A DNA stretch of 64,000 nucleotides from Lachnotalea glycerini (GCF_003201285.1 NZ_QICS01000001.1:24678-88677), one strand, 5' to 3'. Counted from the first letter of the stretch, positions 44,381-54,632 are shown. The notes: generated from the sequence alone by a model not told the origin. Numbers and translations: made by a program.

Positions 44381-45280
44381 ATGAAACCATATTCATGTAT
44401 TTCAAATCGAAAGCTAAGGGTAAAATTAATTTATATATTAATGCTCTTTATTTTGCTTGTTTGTGTCTATATCATTTCCTTTGAAAAAGAAATATATAAT
44501 ATGACAGGCATAAGAAATTTAAAAGAAAATATAGAAGAAACGATAGAATTTCGAAGTATGAATTTATCTGAGGGTGCATTAAATAAACTGAAGGAGTTGA
44601 ATAAAGACAATGGCGATGAAATACCTAACATGTTAACCATTTTTATGCTGGATAATAATTATGATTTAACCAATTGCAGCTTTCATACATATTCCACCCG
44701 TGATTATGAAAAAAGTTATTTCTACAAATATAATAAAAGACCTGAGGATTTAGAAAATCTAATTCAAAAATATAAAACAATTTGGTCTGATTTAGTATAT
44801 TTTCCAGTTCCATTATCAACCCAAAATGATAATGCTATTGTAAGCTATGAAAATTCTTGGCTGGCAGAACGTACCTATGGGGGAAAGAGATTTCATGAAG
44901 GCACAGATATAATGGCGGGTATTAACGAGCCTGGTTTGTATCCTGTAGTCAGTATGAGTGATGGAATAATTGAAAAATTAGGCTGGCTAGAAAAGGGTGG
45001 CTGGCGTATTGGTATCAGAGGGAATCGGGGTGCCTATTTTTATTATGCGCATCTGGACTCTTATGCGCAGGGCTTGGAGCAGGGGCAATATGTGACAGCA
45101 GGACAATTAATTGGATATATGGGAAATTCCGGATATGGTGAAGAGGGTACAACAGGAAAATTCGATGTGCATCTACATGTAGGTGTTTATATTAAGACTG
45201 AAAATTACAATGAACTAAGTATCAATCCATATTGGATATTGAAGTATTTGGAGGATAACAAATTAAGCTATTCTTATTAG
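44381..45280 (+). CDS. Membrane-anchored M23 (LytM) peptidase
   Basis: The 299-residue protein has one N-terminal membrane helix (about 13-33), a helical linker and a LytM domain from about 165. The zinc ligands are His172 and Asp176 (FHEGTDI) and His266, with His224 and His264 as catalytic residues (YYAHLDS, DVHLHVG). All are intact, so it is probably an active peptidoglycan endopeptidase facing the outside. Some clostridial proteins of this shape act in sporulation, but that is not shown here. AGGAT lies before the ATG. Confidence 0.9.
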   Translation: MKPYSCISNRKLRVKLIYILMLFILLVCVYIISFEKEIYNMTGIRNLKENIEETIEFRSMNLSEGALNKLKELNKDNGDEIPNMLTIFMLDNNYDLTNCSFHTYSTRDYEKSYFYKYNKRPEDLENLIQKYKTIWSDLVYFPVPLSTQNDNAIVSYENSWLAERTYGGKRFHEGTDIMAGINEPGLYPVVSMSDGIIEKLGWLEKGGWRIGIRGNRGAYFYYAHLDSYAQGLEQGQYVTAGQLIGYMGNSGYGEEGTTGKFDVHLHVGVYIKTENYNELSINPYWILKYLEDNKLSYSY

Positions 45281-45358
45281 CATTGTTTGAAATAGACACC
45301 AAATTGTGTGTGTGTTATAATAAATAAGGGGCATAATGGATGTAAAGGAGAGGGATTA

Positions 45359-46177
45359 ATGGAAATACAATTATGGAGAGAACTGCTAAATCCATATGAA
45401 TTAGCAGTAAATGAACTAACTCTTAAGTTTCGCCATTTAATAAAGGAGCACAAAGAGAATGGACTTTATTCACCAATTGAACAAGTGTCAGGGAGAGTAA
45501 AAACTATTTCCAGTATTTTAGAAAAAATGCAAAAGAAGAAAATAATATTTGAGGACATTGAGGATAAAATAGAAGACATAGCAGGAATAAGAATAATATG
45601 TCAATTTGTAGAGGATATATTTAAGGTAGTAGAATTAATTAATAATAGAGGTGATATGGAAGTCAAGGTAGTGAAAGACTATCTGAATAATATTAAGGAA
45701 AGCGGGTACCGAAGCTATCATATTATCATTTTTTACAATGTTCAGACAATCAGAGGTCCAAAAAAGATACAGGTAGAAATACAAATTCGTACGTTGGCAA
45801 TGGATTTTTGGGCAACCATTGAGCATTCGTTACAATATAAGTACAAGAAAAATATGCCAGAACATATTAAGCAGCGATTAAGCAGTGCTGCCAGTGCAGT
45901 ACTTTTGTTGGATAATGAAATGTCTTCGGTTAGAAGCGAAATTATGGATGCACAAAACTCCTTTCAGATTAAGGCAAATGTTGTAGCTGATATTTTAAAT
46001 AATATACAGAATTTGTATAAAGTGGCAAATAAGAGAGAAGTAAGTAAAATACAGGATGAATTTTATAAAATATACAGAACGGAAGATGTCGATCAGTTGA
46101 AACGCTTTAACAAGCAACTTGATATCATATCCGAAGGATATCGGGCACAGGCAATTACTAAAGATTTTTATTATTAA
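45359..46177 (+). CDS. Small alarmone synthetase (RelA/SpoT domain)
   Basis: The 272-residue protein contains a single RelA_SpoT synthetase domain: RVKTISSILEKMQKK near 46, DIAGIRIICQFVED near 74, NIKESGYRSYHIII and VEIQIRTLAMDFWATIEH near 138. There is no HD hydrolase, TGS or ACT domain, so it makes but does not break (p)ppGpp, like YjbM and YwaC of Bacillus. An extra helical C-terminus of about 60 residues may serve in oligomer formation. The start at 45359 has AAGGAGAGGG upstream; the longer in-frame extension has none. Confidence 0.93.
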   Translation: MEIQLWRELLNPYELAVNELTLKFRHLIKEHKENGLYSPIEQVSGRVKTISSILEKMQKKKIIFEDIEDKIEDIAGIRIICQFVEDIFKVVELINNRGDMEVKVVKDYLNNIKESGYRSYHIIIFYNVQTIRGPKKIQVEIQIRTLAMDFWATIEHSLQYKYKKNMPEHIKQRLSSAASAVLLLDNEMSSVRSEIMDAQNSFQIKANVVADILNNIQNLYKVANKREVSKIQDEFYKIYRTEDVDQLKRFNKQLDIISEGYRAQAITKDFYY

Positions 46178-46189
46178 TATGGAGTAATT

Positions 46190-46903
46190 ATGAGATTAGA
46201 TAAATTTTTATCAGAAGCAGGAATTGGCAGCAGAAGTCAGGTCAAGACATATATTAGAAAAGGACTAGTTTCGATTAATCAGGAAAAGGTATGCCAGCCT
46301 GAGCTTAAAATCAATATAGAAAATGATGTGGTACAATATAATGGGAGCGTTGTAGAGTACACACAATTTGAATATTTTATGTTAAACAAGCCTCAAAATG
46401 TGGTTTCGGCAACTAAGGATAATGTATTTGAAACGGTAGTTGGACTTATTAGGGAACGTAAACGAGATGATTTATTCCCGGTAGGGAGACTTGATAAGGA
46501 TACCGAAGGTCTGTTGATTATTACGAATGACGGAGAGCTTTCTCACAATATGCTTTCTCCAAGAAAGCATGTGAATAAGACATACTACGCAAAGATAAGT
46601 GGTCTGATTTCCAATCAAGATCAAGAAATGTTTGAAAAGGGGCTTGATATCGGAGATGATAAGCCAACCCTGCCGGCAAAGCTTACAATATTAAAGAGCG
46701 ATACACTTTCAGAAATAGAACTTACCATACAAGAAGGACGCTTTCATCAGGTAAAAAGAATGTTTGAAGCGGTAGGTAAAAAGGTTTTGTTTTTAAAAAG
46801 AATTGAAATGGGAGGGCTTAAGCTTGATGAAAAGCTAATGCCTGGTGAGTATAGATGCTTAACAAAGGACGAAATTGATTTATTAAGGAGAATACAATGC
46901 TAA
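46190..46903 (+). CDS. RsuA-family rRNA pseudouridine synthase
   Basis: The 237-residue protein has an N-terminal S4 RNA-binding domain (MRLDKFLSEAGIGSRSQVKTY) and the RsuA/RluB/RluE catalytic motif GRLDKDTEGLLIITNDGEL near 100, with the catalytic Asp. Length and the single S4 domain fit RsuA, which modifies U516 of 16S rRNA, but RluB-type specificity is not excluded. The ribosome binding site is ATGGAG. The stop overlaps the next gene by 7 bases. Confidence 0.93.
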   Translation: MRLDKFLSEAGIGSRSQVKTYIRKGLVSINQEKVCQPELKINIENDVVQYNGSVVEYTQFEYFMLNKPQNVVSATKDNVFETVVGLIRERKRDDLFPVGRLDKDTEGLLIITNDGELSHNMLSPRKHVNKTYYAKISGLISNQDQEMFEKGLDIGDDKPTLPAKLTILKSDTLSEIELTIQEGRFHQVKRMFEAVGKKVLFLKRIEMGGLKLDEKLMPGEYRCLTKDEIDLLRRIQC

Positions 46904-47571
46904 ACAATATAAAAGCAGTACTGTTTGATTTGGATGGTACTTTAATTGATTCCATGTCAGTTTGGAAATCAATAGATATAGAGTTTCTGGCTGACTATGG
47001 CTTGGAGCTTCCAAACGATTTGCAAAGCAGTATCGAAGGTATGAGCTTTACGGAAACAGCTTTTTATTTTAAAGAGCGTTTTCATTTTAAAGAATCAATA
47101 GAAGAGATTAAGAGTATCTGGAATAAAATGGCCTATGAAGAATATACAACAACCGTTCAATTAAAGGATGGGGTTGTAAGTTTTTTACAGTATCTAAAAG
47201 AAAACAATATTAAAACAGGTATCTCTACAAGTAATTCGATTGAATTAGTAAAGGGTGTATTGAATGCCAAAGGGATTAGTCATTTTTTTGATACAGTTTT
47301 GACTGCCTGTGAAGTAAATGCAGGTAAGCCTTCCCCGGATATCTACTTAAAGACGGCAGAAAGATTGAATGTAAAACCAACAGAATGTCTTGTATTTGAA
47401 GATATTCCTATGGGGATTTTAGCCGGCAAGAATGCGAACATGAAAGTTTGTACGATATACGATGACTTTTCTAAAAATCAGGATTCAAAAAAGCGTGAAT
47501 TGGCTGATTATTACATAAATACATTTTATGAAGTATTAGAAGGAACCTATGAGGTATTAATAAATGAGTAA
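46897..47571 (+). CDS. HAD-superfamily phosphatase, beta-phosphoglucomutase-like
   Basis: The 224-residue protein has the HAD motif [12 protein letters not shown] near 11, motif II STSN near 110, and Lys in [10 protein letters not shown] and [13 protein letters not shown] (motifs III and IV), with a helical cap between motifs I and II. The substrate is unknown; members of this subfamily dephosphorylate sugar phosphates or act as mutases. It overlaps both the pseudouridine synthase gene (7 bases) and the YgiQ gene (8 bases), so it lies in a tightly coupled operon. AGGAG precedes the ATG. Confidence 0.92.
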   Translation: MLNNIKAVLFDLDGTLIDSMSVWKSIDIEFLADYGLELPNDLQSSIEGMSFTETAFYFKERFHFKESIEEIKSIWNKMAYEEYTTTVQLKDGVVSFLQYLKENNIKTGISTSNSIELVKGVLNAKGISHFFDTVLTACEVNAGKPSPDIYLKTAERLNVKPTECLVFEDIPMGILAGKNANMKVCTIYDDFSKNQDSKKRELADYYINTFYEVLEGTYEVLINE

Positions 47572-49459
47572 AGGATTTTTGCCTATCAGTAAGGATGATA
47601 TGAACAGAATGAAGATAGACCAGCTAGATTTTGTATATGTGATTGGAGATGCATATGTAGATCATCCATCCTTTGGTCATGCTATTATCAGCCGTGTTTT
47701 AGAAGCAAATGGATATAAGATCGGGATCATTGCACAACCAGATTGGAAAGATAAGAACAGTATCAATGTTTTGGGGGAACCAAGACTTGGTTTTTTGGTT
47801 ATGGCAGGAAATATGGATTCTATGGTAAATCATTATTATGTATCCAAGAAAAGGCGTACGAATGATGCTTTTACACCAGGTGGAATTATGGGAAAAAGGC
47901 CAGATCACGCAACGTTAGTATATTGTAATTTGATTAGGCAAATTTATAAGAACAAACCAATTATTGTTGGAGGAATTGAAGCAAGTTTACGACGTTTAGC
48001 ACATTATGATTATTGGTCAAATAGCTTGAAGCGTTCTTTACTTTTGGATTCAGGAGCAGATTTGCTTTTATACGGTATGGGTGAACGTTCTATAGTCGAG
48101 ACTGCCGATGCACTTAATAGCGGAATAGATATTAAGGACATTACTTTTATTGAAGGTAGTGTTTACAAAGCAAAGAGTAAGGATAGTGTTTATGATGCGA
48201 TTGAATTGCCGGATTATCAGGCGTTATTAAAGGATAAAGCAAATTATGCAAGAAGCTTTTATATTCAATATACAAATACAGACCCTTTTTCAGGTAAGAG
48301 ATTAGTAGAAAAATATAACGATAATTTATATATCATTCAAAATCCGGCATCAAAACCCTTATCATCACAGGATATGGACAGAGTTTACTCCTTGCCTTAT
48401 ATGCGTACCTATCATCCATCTTATGAAAAATTTGGAGGAGTTCCGGCAATAGAAGAGGTTAAATTTAGCGTTGTAAGTAATCGAGGCTGCTTTGGAGGCT
48501 GCAGCTTTTGTGCACTTACTTTTCATCAGGGAAGAATGATACAGGTAAGGAGTCATGAATCAATACTTGCAGAAGCCAATCAAATGATATGGGACAAGGA
48601 TTTTAAAGGCTATATCCATGATGTGGGAGGACCTACTGCTAACTTTAGGCATATGGCATGTGATAAACAGCAGACTAAGGGAGTATGTACAAATAAACAA
48701 TGTCTGTTTCCGAAACCTTGTAACAATTTAAAGATTGATCATAAGGATTATTTAGCGCTACTTCGTAAATTAAGAGAGCTGCCCAATGTTAAAAAGGTAT
48801 TCATACGTTCCGGAATTCGATTTGACTATTTAATCCATGACAAAGATGAAGAGTTCTTTCATGAGCTTTGTGAACATCATGTTAGTGGGCAGTTAAAGGT
48901 CGCACCGGAGCATATTGCAGATGCTGTACTTAGTAGGATGGGAAAACCTGAAAATAGTGTTTATGAAAAGTTTTTAGATAAATTTAAGCAAATGAATATG
49001 GAGCTAGGTAAAAAGCAATTTGTTGTTCCTTATTTAATGTCCTCACATCCTGGGTCAACGATGAAAGAAGCAATTAGGCTTGCGGAGTATTTACGAGATT
49101 TAGGCTATATGCCAGAACAGGTACAGGATTTTTATCCTACCCCTTCTACCATATCAACCTGTATGTATTATACTGGCTTAGATCCAAGAACGATGGAGGA
49201 GGTTTATGTTCCAACTAATCCTCACGAAAAAGCGATGCAAAGGGCTTTGATTCAATATAGAAATCCTAAGAATTATGATTTGGTGGTGGAAGCCTTGAGT
49301 GTAGCTCACCGGATGGATTTAATTGGGTTTGACAAAAAATGTCTGATCAGACCAAGAAAGGGTGATAAAGCTTACCAAAATCCAAACGCTAATTCAAAGG
49401 ACAAAAAGCTCGTGAAAAAGAAAACCATACGAAATGTGCATAAGAAAAAGACAAAATAG
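47564..49459 (+). CDS. YgiQ family radical SAM protein
   Basis: The 631-residue protein has an N-terminal B12-binding-like region ([20 protein letters not shown]) and a radical SAM domain with the cluster motif [10 protein letters not shown] (Cys-x3-Cys-x2-Cys) near 313. Conserved YgiQ sequences follow: [24 protein letters not shown]-like and [11 protein letters not shown]. The C-terminus is very lysine-rich. YgiQ proteins are widespread but their reaction is unknown. The first ATG overlaps the HAD gene. Confidence 0.94.
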   Translation: MSKGFLPISKDDMNRMKIDQLDFVYVIGDAYVDHPSFGHAIISRVLEANGYKIGIIAQPDWKDKNSINVLGEPRLGFLVMAGNMDSMVNHYYVSKKRRTNDAFTPGGIMGKRPDHATLVYCNLIRQIYKNKPIIVGGIEASLRRLAHYDYWSNSLKRSLLLDSGADLLLYGMGERSIVETADALNSGIDIKDITFIEGSVYKAKSKDSVYDAIELPDYQALLKDKANYARSFYIQYTNTDPFSGKRLVEKYNDNLYIIQNPASKPLSSQDMDRVYSLPYMRTYHPSYEKFGGVPAIEEVKFSVVSNRGCFGGCSFCALTFHQGRMIQVRSHESILAEANQMIWDKDFKGYIHDVGGPTANFRHMACDKQQTKGVCTNKQCLFPKPCNNLKIDHKDYLALLRKLRELPNVKKVFIRSGIRFDYLIHDKDEEFFHELCEHHVSGQLKVAPEHIADAVLSRMGKPENSVYEKFLDKFKQMNMELGKKQFVVPYLMSSHPGSTMKEAIRLAEYLRDLGYMPEQVQDFYPTPSTISTCMYYTGLDPRTMEEVYVPTNPHEKAMQRALIQYRNPKNYDLVVEALSVAHRMDLIGFDKKCLIRPRKGDKAYQNPNANSKDKKLVKKKTIRNVHKKKTK

Positions 49460-49474
49460 TATAGGGAGAGATGA

Positions 49475-50194
49475 ATGAGAATAGCTATAGTAACAGGCGC
49501 TTCATCAGGTCTTGGTGAAGAATTTGTAAAGCAAATATCAAAATATTCAAAGATTGATGAAATATGGGTAATTGCCAGAAGAAAAGAGAAGCTGGAGAAT
49601 TTAAAAAAGATCTTAAATAAAAGGATAAAAGTAGTTGCATTGGATTTAATTTTGCAGGATAATATAGAGAAGCTTAAATGGCTTTTATCAAATGATAAGC
49701 CAAATATTAAGCTTTTAGTAAATTGCGCTGGTTATGGTATACGTAAAAGTTTTATTGACGGAACTTATGAGGAAGAACTGGGGATGCTTGATATCAACTG
49801 TAAGAGTCTGACTGCATTAACTTATATTTGCATTCCTTATATGCATAAAAATAGCAGAATTATTCAAATTGCTTCTGCGGCTGCATTTTTGCCCCAGCCT
49901 GATTTTGCCATCTATTCTGCAAGTAAGGCGTATGTTCTTAGCTTTTCCAGAGCATTAAATAAGGAACTAAGATGCAGGAAAATTTATGTTACTGCCGTAT
50001 GTCCCGGACCAGTCGATACGGAATTTTTTAGAATTTCCGATGCAGGGGGAATTATGCCGTCTTATAAGAGGCTTTTTTTGGCAAAGGCTGACAGGGTAGT
50101 ACAAAAGGCGTTGAGAGATTCTAAACGCAAAAAAAACATTTCTATTTATGGAATATCGATCCAACTTTTAAGGCTACTAACTAGATTTTTATAA
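49475..50194 (+). CDS. Short-chain dehydrogenase/reductase
   Basis: The 239-residue protein is a classical SDR: nucleotide motif TGASSGLGEEF near 6, NCAGYG near 84, catalytic Ser in QIASAAAF and Tyr-x3-Lys in YSASKAYVLSF near 147, followed by PGPVDTEFF. The basic residues after the second strand (ARRKEK) suggest preference for NADP. The substrate is unknown. GGGAGAG precedes the ATG, and it lies 16 bases after the YgiQ gene. Confidence 0.94.
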   Translation: MRIAIVTGASSGLGEEFVKQISKYSKIDEIWVIARRKEKLENLKKILNKRIKVVALDLILQDNIEKLKWLLSNDKPNIKLLVNCAGYGIRKSFIDGTYEEELGMLDINCKSLTALTYICIPYMHKNSRIIQIASAAAFLPQPDFAIYSASKAYVLSFSRALNKELRCRKIYVTAVCPGPVDTEFFRISDAGGIMPSYKRLFLAKADRVVQKALRDSKRKKNISIYGISIQLLRLLTRFL

Positions 50195-50209
50195 GAACGG
50201 AGTAAAGTA

Positions 50210-50800
50210 ATGAGGATAAAAAAAGGCAGTTATGGGCATATCGAGAGCAATAAGAGGATTTCTATGATGAAATCGTTTAGTGGTTTAGGAATCATACTTG
50301 TGATATTTGTTTTGGGGTTAGTGATAACCAAAACAAGGTTGAACTGGTTTACCTTTGCATCAGTATTATGTGCTCTGCCGGTTGGTAAAACAATTGTAGA
50401 ATTTATTGTGGCATGGCCTCATAAACCAATGCCGAAAGAGCATTACAATAAGATTAAAGAAAAAGAGGATGGGATGATAATTCTATATGATTTGGTCATT
50501 ACCTCTTATGAAAAAATAATGCAGATAGATTCGATTGCTATCAAAGGAAATACTCTGTGTGCTTATTCAACGGATAAAGGGTTAAATCATGATCATGCAT
50601 CCAAATATATAAAAAACATATTAGTAAACAATGGGTGTAGTACATCTGTTAAAATATTTGAAGATGTGGATACTTATTTAGCTAGAATAGATGAGATAAA
50701 CAGTAACTTAAATAGAGAAGATAAGAGTGATACAGCTAAAGATAGAGATAAGAATAAAGAGGATAAGGTGGTGGAAACTTTATTGGCAATTTCCATCTAG
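50210..50800 (+). CDS. Membrane protein of unknown function
   Basis: The 196-residue protein begins with a basic cytoplasmic segment, then two adjacent membrane helices at about 24-41 (GLGIILVIFVLGLVI) and 47-68 (WFTFASVLCALPVGKTIVEF). A soluble C-terminal domain of about 100 residues follows (HYNKIKEKEDGMIILYDLV, then YIKNILVNNGC), with a charged tail. I do not recognise a family. CGGAGTAA precedes the ATG, 16 bases after the SDR gene, and the RluA-like gene begins 10 bases after its stop. Confidence 0.78.
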   Translation: MRIKKGSYGHIESNKRISMMKSFSGLGIILVIFVLGLVITKTRLNWFTFASVLCALPVGKTIVEFIVAWPHKPMPKEHYNKIKEKEDGMIILYDLVITSYEKIMQIDSIAIKGNTLCAYSTDKGLNHDHASKYIKNILVNNGCSTSVKIFEDVDTYLARIDEINSNLNREDKSDTAKDRDKNKEDKVVETLLAISI

Positions 50801-50810
50801 TGAGGTTTAT

Positions 50811-51776
50811 ATGCAAAGTATAAAAATAAATAGGAATGAAGAAGGACAAAGACTTGATAAGCTTTTGGCCAAATACTTAAATAAAGCACCTAAGAACTTC
50901 TTATATAAAATGCTTAGAAAAAAAAATATTACATTAAATGGAAAGAAAGCAGATGGCAGTGAGAAACTTTGTCTTGGGGATGAAGTAAAGCTTTTTTTAG
51001 CAGATGAAACGATAGAGAAATTCTCTGAGCAGCATATAAAACAGGTAGAAGCGATTATGCTTAATATTATATTTGAAAATGAACATGTTATAATTATGAA
51101 TAAGCCTGCAGGTATGCTGTCACAAAAAGCAAAAGCTTTTGATATTTCTTTGAATGAATATCTTCTATCGTATCTGATTGAAAGTAAGAAAATTACAAAA
51201 GAAGAGCTTAAGACATTTAAGCCTTCTATCTGTAATCGGTTGGACAGAAATACGAGTGGCATTGTAATAGCGGGGAAAACGCTTGCCGGCTTACAGGAAA
51301 TGTCCAGACTATTAAGAGACAGAGATATGAATAAATATTATCGGTGCATTGTAAATGGAAACGTAACCGATAGGCAACTAATAGATGGCTGGTTATATAA
51401 GAATGAAAGAACAAATAAGGTATCAATTTTAAACAGTGAAAAAGGCGGAGCCTCTTATATCAAAACAGAATATGCTCCGATTGCACATGGTGAGGATATT
51501 ACCTTGCTGGAGGTAAAGCTGTTGACAGGCCGATCCCATCAAATTCGTGCACATCTAGCATCCATTGGGCATAGTATTATAGGTGATTATAAGTATGGTA
51601 ATCAAGCCATCAATAAGTTTTATAAGGAAAAATATAATGTCGAAGCTCAATTATTGCATTCCTACCGTTTAGAATTTCCCAAACTACCCCCTCCATTTGA
51701 AGATATGTCAGAAATGGTGATTGTTGCAGAACTTCCGATAATTTTTGAAAAGATACAAAAAGAGAAAATACTATAG
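50811..51776 (+). CDS. RluA-family pseudouridine synthase
   Basis: The 321-residue protein has an S4-like N-terminal domain (QRLDKLLAKYLNKAPKNFLY) and the RluA catalytic region NRLDRNTSGIVIAGKTLAG near 141, with the catalytic Asp, then TGRSHQIRAHLASIGH. RluA-family enzymes convert uridine to pseudouridine in 23S rRNA or tRNA; the C-subtype (RluC/RluD) is suggested by the S4 domain, but the target site is not known. The ATG at 50811 has GTGAGGT before it, and the upstream in-frame extension is only overlap with the previous gene. Confidence 0.92.
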   Translation: MQSIKINRNEEGQRLDKLLAKYLNKAPKNFLYKMLRKKNITLNGKKADGSEKLCLGDEVKLFLADETIEKFSEQHIKQVEAIMLNIIFENEHVIIMNKPAGMLSQKAKAFDISLNEYLLSYLIESKKITKEELKTFKPSICNRLDRNTSGIVIAGKTLAGLQEMSRLLRDRDMNKYYRCIVNGNVTDRQLIDGWLYKNERTNKVSILNSEKGGASYIKTEYAPIAHGEDITLLEVKLLTGRSHQIRAHLASIGHSIIGDYKYGNQAINKFYKEKYNVEAQLLHSYRLEFPKLPPPFEDMSEMVIVAELPIIFEKIQKEKIL

Positions 51777-51786
51777 GAGGAATTGT

Positions 51787-52668
51787 ATGTTATCTTATCA
51801 TATTTTTGAATGGATATTATTTTTTTATATCTATTGCTTTTTAGGGTGGGTTTTTGAATCTACTTATGTTTCTATAAAATCCAAAAGATTCGTTAATCGA
51901 GGATTTATGAAAGGACCAATGATACCAATCTATGGAGAAGGTGCTATTATGATGCTTGTGGCAACTACTCCAGTACAGGGTAATCTGGTCTTAGAATTTG
52001 TCATGGGAATGATTGGTGCGACCTTACTGGAATACGTTGTTGGAGCCTTAATGGAATCTGTTTTTAAGGTGAAATACTGGGATTACAGTAATCAACACTT
52101 TCATATCAAAGGCTATATTTGCTTAAGCAGTTCGATATGCTGGGGGGCGCTGTCTGTTTTGATGGCAGAGGTGATTCATCTTCCGATTGAACGTTTCGTT
52201 CTATCATTAGATTACACAGTGTTAGTTGTAATTGCTTTGGTGGTGACCACAATCTTTATTACGGATGTAGTAACGTCTGCAAAGGAAGCATGGAATCTAA
52301 GAATTGTTTTAGTTGCGCTTACCAAAGCCAGAGGGGAAATTGCTGCGCTACAACATCAGCTAGAGCTTAAAAAAGTACAAATTACGGAACAGTTTGTTGA
52401 TAAAAAGGAAGAGCTGGTAGAGGATTGGCAGGCGAAAAAGGATTTTTTGCTGCAATCGCTTAAAGGTAATTTGCAAAGTGCAGTTGATACTGAGAATATT
52501 AAGGCTAAACTGGATGAAGAATTGACAAAATACCAATCATTGATTGAAAAATTCACATCAACAAGTATATGGATTTTAAAGCGTAATCCGGGAGCAACTT
52601 CTAAAAAGTTTTATGAAGCTCTTGAAAATGTAAAAGAACATATTGACTTTAAGAGAAAGAATAAATAG
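51787..52668 (+). CDS. CmpB-like membrane protein (putative ABC-transporter type IV, PF06541)
   Basis: The 293-residue protein has an N-terminal membrane region with about five helices and the family motif FLGWVFESTYVSIKSKRFVNRG near residue 20 (GFMKGPMIPIYGEGA). A cytoplasmic helical, coiled-coil-like C-terminus follows from about 185 (LTKARGEIAALQHQLELKK). Despite the family name there is no evidence of ATP-binding partners here. ATAGGAGGA precedes the ATG at 51787; the extra upstream frame overlaps the previous gene. Function unknown. Confidence 0.85.
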   Translation: MLSYHIFEWILFFYIYCFLGWVFESTYVSIKSKRFVNRGFMKGPMIPIYGEGAIMMLVATTPVQGNLVLEFVMGMIGATLLEYVVGALMESVFKVKYWDYSNQHFHIKGYICLSSSICWGALSVLMAEVIHLPIERFVLSLDYTVLVVIALVVTTIFITDVVTSAKEAWNLRIVLVALTKARGEIAALQHQLELKKVQITEQFVDKKEELVEDWQAKKDFLLQSLKGNLQSAVDTENIKAKLDEELTKYQSLIEKFTSTSIWILKRNPGATSKKFYEALENVKEHIDFKRKNK

Positions 52669-52696
52669 TCTAAAGTAAAATGGAAAGGGTGATGAT

Positions 52697-53230
52697 ATGC
52701 CGTCTTGGAACTCAAGAGGACTTAGGGGCTCTACCCTTGAAGAATTAATCAACAGAACAATAGAAAAATATAGAGAGTCGGGATTATGTCTGATACAAAA
52801 GATACCAACTCCCATTACTCCGATTAAGATTGATAAAGAAAACAGACACATTACTCTTGCCTATTTTGAACAAAAGAGTACGGTGGATTACATCGGAGCC
52901 GTACAAGGAATTCCAATTTGTTTCGATGCGAAAGAGTGTATAAAGGATACGTTTTCGCTGCAAAATATCCATAAACATCAGGTACAGTTTATGGAAGAAT
53001 TTGAAAAACAAGGTGGAATTTCTTTTATATTAATTTATTATGCATCTAAAAATGAATTTTATTATTTGACCTATCAAAAGTTAAGAGAATTTTGGGATAG
53101 AATGCTAAGTGGAGGAAGAAAAAGTTTTCGATATGATGAGCTTGATAAAAAATTTTTATTTATATCTGGGAATGGAGTATTCGTTCCTTTTCTGGAGGTT
53201 TTGCAAATAGATTTGGACTTGAGGGATTGA
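52697..53230 (+). CDS. recU: Holliday junction resolvase RecU
   Basis: RecU is the Holliday junction resolvase of Bacillota, acting in recombination and chromosome segregation with RuvAB. The 177-residue protein has the N-terminal WNSRGLRGSTLEELIN, the nuclease core STVDYIGAVQGIPICFDAKE (metal-binding Asp and the Asp-Ala-Lys-Glu motif) and LIYYASKNEFYYLTY. AAAGGGTG precedes the ATG. In Bacillus recU is next to ponA; here it is followed by the his operon, whose promoter overlaps its stop codon. Confidence 0.9.
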   Translation: MPSWNSRGLRGSTLEELINRTIEKYRESGLCLIQKIPTPITPIKIDKENRHITLAYFEQKSTVDYIGAVQGIPICFDAKECIKDTFSLQNIHKHQVQFMEEFEKQGGISFILIYYASKNEFYYLTYQKLREFWDRMLSGGRKSFRYDELDKKFLFISGNGVFVPFLEVLQIDLDLRD

Positions 53231-53255
53231 CAATAACGATACAATGAATTATAAT
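53227..53255 (+). promoter_or_regulatory. Perfect-consensus promoter of the his operon
   Basis: TTGACA (53227-53232), 17 bases, TATAAT (53250-53255). Both boxes match the consensus and the -35 overlaps the recU stop codon. The leader to the hisZ ATG is about 90 bases and shows a small CACT-AA-AGTG hairpin but no convincing T-box or attenuator. Confidence 0.75.
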
Positions 53256-53352
53256 ATTTCAAATTGATAACAAGGTAGCATGGTAGCACACTAAAGTGAT
53301 AAAGCACCAACAATTAGGACTTATATACTAAATGGCAGAAAGGATGTAGCTT

Positions 53353-54612
53353 ATGAATAGAAAGTTATTACATACTCCAGAGGGTGTACGAGATATATAT
53401 AATTCTGAATGTGAAAAAAAATTAGCTTTGCAGGAAATTTTGCATAATAAGTTTAAACTATATGGTTTTAAAGATATACAGACACCAACCTTTGAATATT
53501 TTGACATATTTAGTCGTGAGATTGGCACAATTTCATCAAAAGAATTATACAAATTTTTTGACAGGGAGGGAAATACATTAGCTTTAAGACCTGATTTTAC
53601 ACCTTCGATTGCAAGATGTGTGGCTAAATATTATATGCAAGAAGATATGCCCCTTCGTTTGTGCTATGAGGGAAATGCATTTATAAACAGCTCAGAATAT
53701 CAAGGAAAGCTTAAGGAATCGACGCAGATGGGAGCAGAATTAATTGGTGATGATACGGTGGATGCTGATGCCGAGATGATAACCCTTGTTATTCAAGCTT
53801 TATTAAAATCAGGGCTTACAAAGTTTCAGGTAGAAATTGGACAAATTGATTTTTTTAAGGGAATTTTGGAGGAAGCTGGTATTGATGAGGAAATAGAAGT
53901 TGAATTGAGGGAGCTAATATCAATTAAAAACTATTTTGGTGTTGAAGAATTAGTATCAAATCTTTCAGTAAAAGAGGAATTGAAAGAGGTATTTTTAAAA
54001 TTGCCGCAGATGTTTGGATCTATAGAAATTTTAGAAGAAGCGAAAGCTTTAACAGATAATTTATGCGCAGTTCAAGCAATTGAGAGATTGGAAAGGCTTT
54101 ATGAAGTTCTAAAAATATATGAACTGGAACAATACATTTCCTTTGATTTAGGCATGCTAAGTAAATATAAGTATTATACAGGTATTATATTTAAGGCTTA
54201 TACCTTTGGAACAGGTGAAGCTATTGTTAATGGAGGAAGATATAATAATCTGTTAGGCTGGTTTGGAAAAGAGGCTCCGGCAATCGGATTCGTTATTATT
54301 GTTGATGCGTTAATGTCTGCATTAATGAGACAAAATATTAGTATTGCATACAATAATAATCATACCATGATATTGTATAAGAGTGAGCAGCAAAAGCGGG
54401 CGATTGAGTTAGCAATTTATTTAAGAAACAAAAATAAGAATGTGGAGTTAGTCTCAATGCCTTCTGATAAAACGTTAAAAGACTGTGTAGAATATGGTAA
54501 AAGAAATCAAAACTCAGTAATTCTTTTTCTTGACAAAGATGATGAAATAATCCAGATAGATATAGAAACAGGTGATAGTCGGAAGATATTAAGGACTGAT
54601 TTGCAAGGGTAA
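53353..54612 (+). CDS. hisZ: ATP phosphoribosyltransferase regulatory subunit
   Basis: HisZ is a histidyl-tRNA synthetase-like protein that lacks the anticodon-binding domain and activates the short form of HisG. The 419-residue protein has TPEGVRDIYNSE near the start, the class II fold motifs (RPDFTPSIARCVAKYY, LRLCYEGNAF) and a C-terminal extension of about 100 residues. It is the first gene of the operon, with AAAGGATG before the ATG, and its presence with a 211-residue HisG fits the two-subunit enzyme. Confidence 0.94.
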   Translation: MNRKLLHTPEGVRDIYNSECEKKLALQEILHNKFKLYGFKDIQTPTFEYFDIFSREIGTISSKELYKFFDREGNTLALRPDFTPSIARCVAKYYMQEDMPLRLCYEGNAFINSSEYQGKLKESTQMGAELIGDDTVDADAEMITLVIQALLKSGLTKFQVEIGQIDFFKGILEEAGIDEEIEVELRELISIKNYFGVEELVSNLSVKEELKEVFLKLPQMFGSIEILEEAKALTDNLCAVQAIERLERLYEVLKIYELEQYISFDLGMLSKYKYYTGIIFKAYTFGTGEAIVNGGRYNNLLGWFGKEAPAIGFVIIVDALMSALMRQNISIAYNNNHTMILYKSEQQKRAIELAIYLRNKNKNVELVSMPSDKTLKDCVEYGKRNQNSVILFLDKDDEIIQIDIETGDSRKILRTDLQG

Positions 54613-54632
54613 CTAAAATATAAGGAGAGCAT

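Noticed and set aside
50807-51262. 151-codon antisense frame in the RluA-like gene
   Set aside because: It mirrors the lysine-rich coding strand as Phe/Ser runs and has no independent support.
53256-53352. Possible T-box in the his leader (GGTAGCATGGTAGCAC)
   Set aside because: The conserved T-box core is not matched, the leader is too short and there is no terminator hairpin with a T run.
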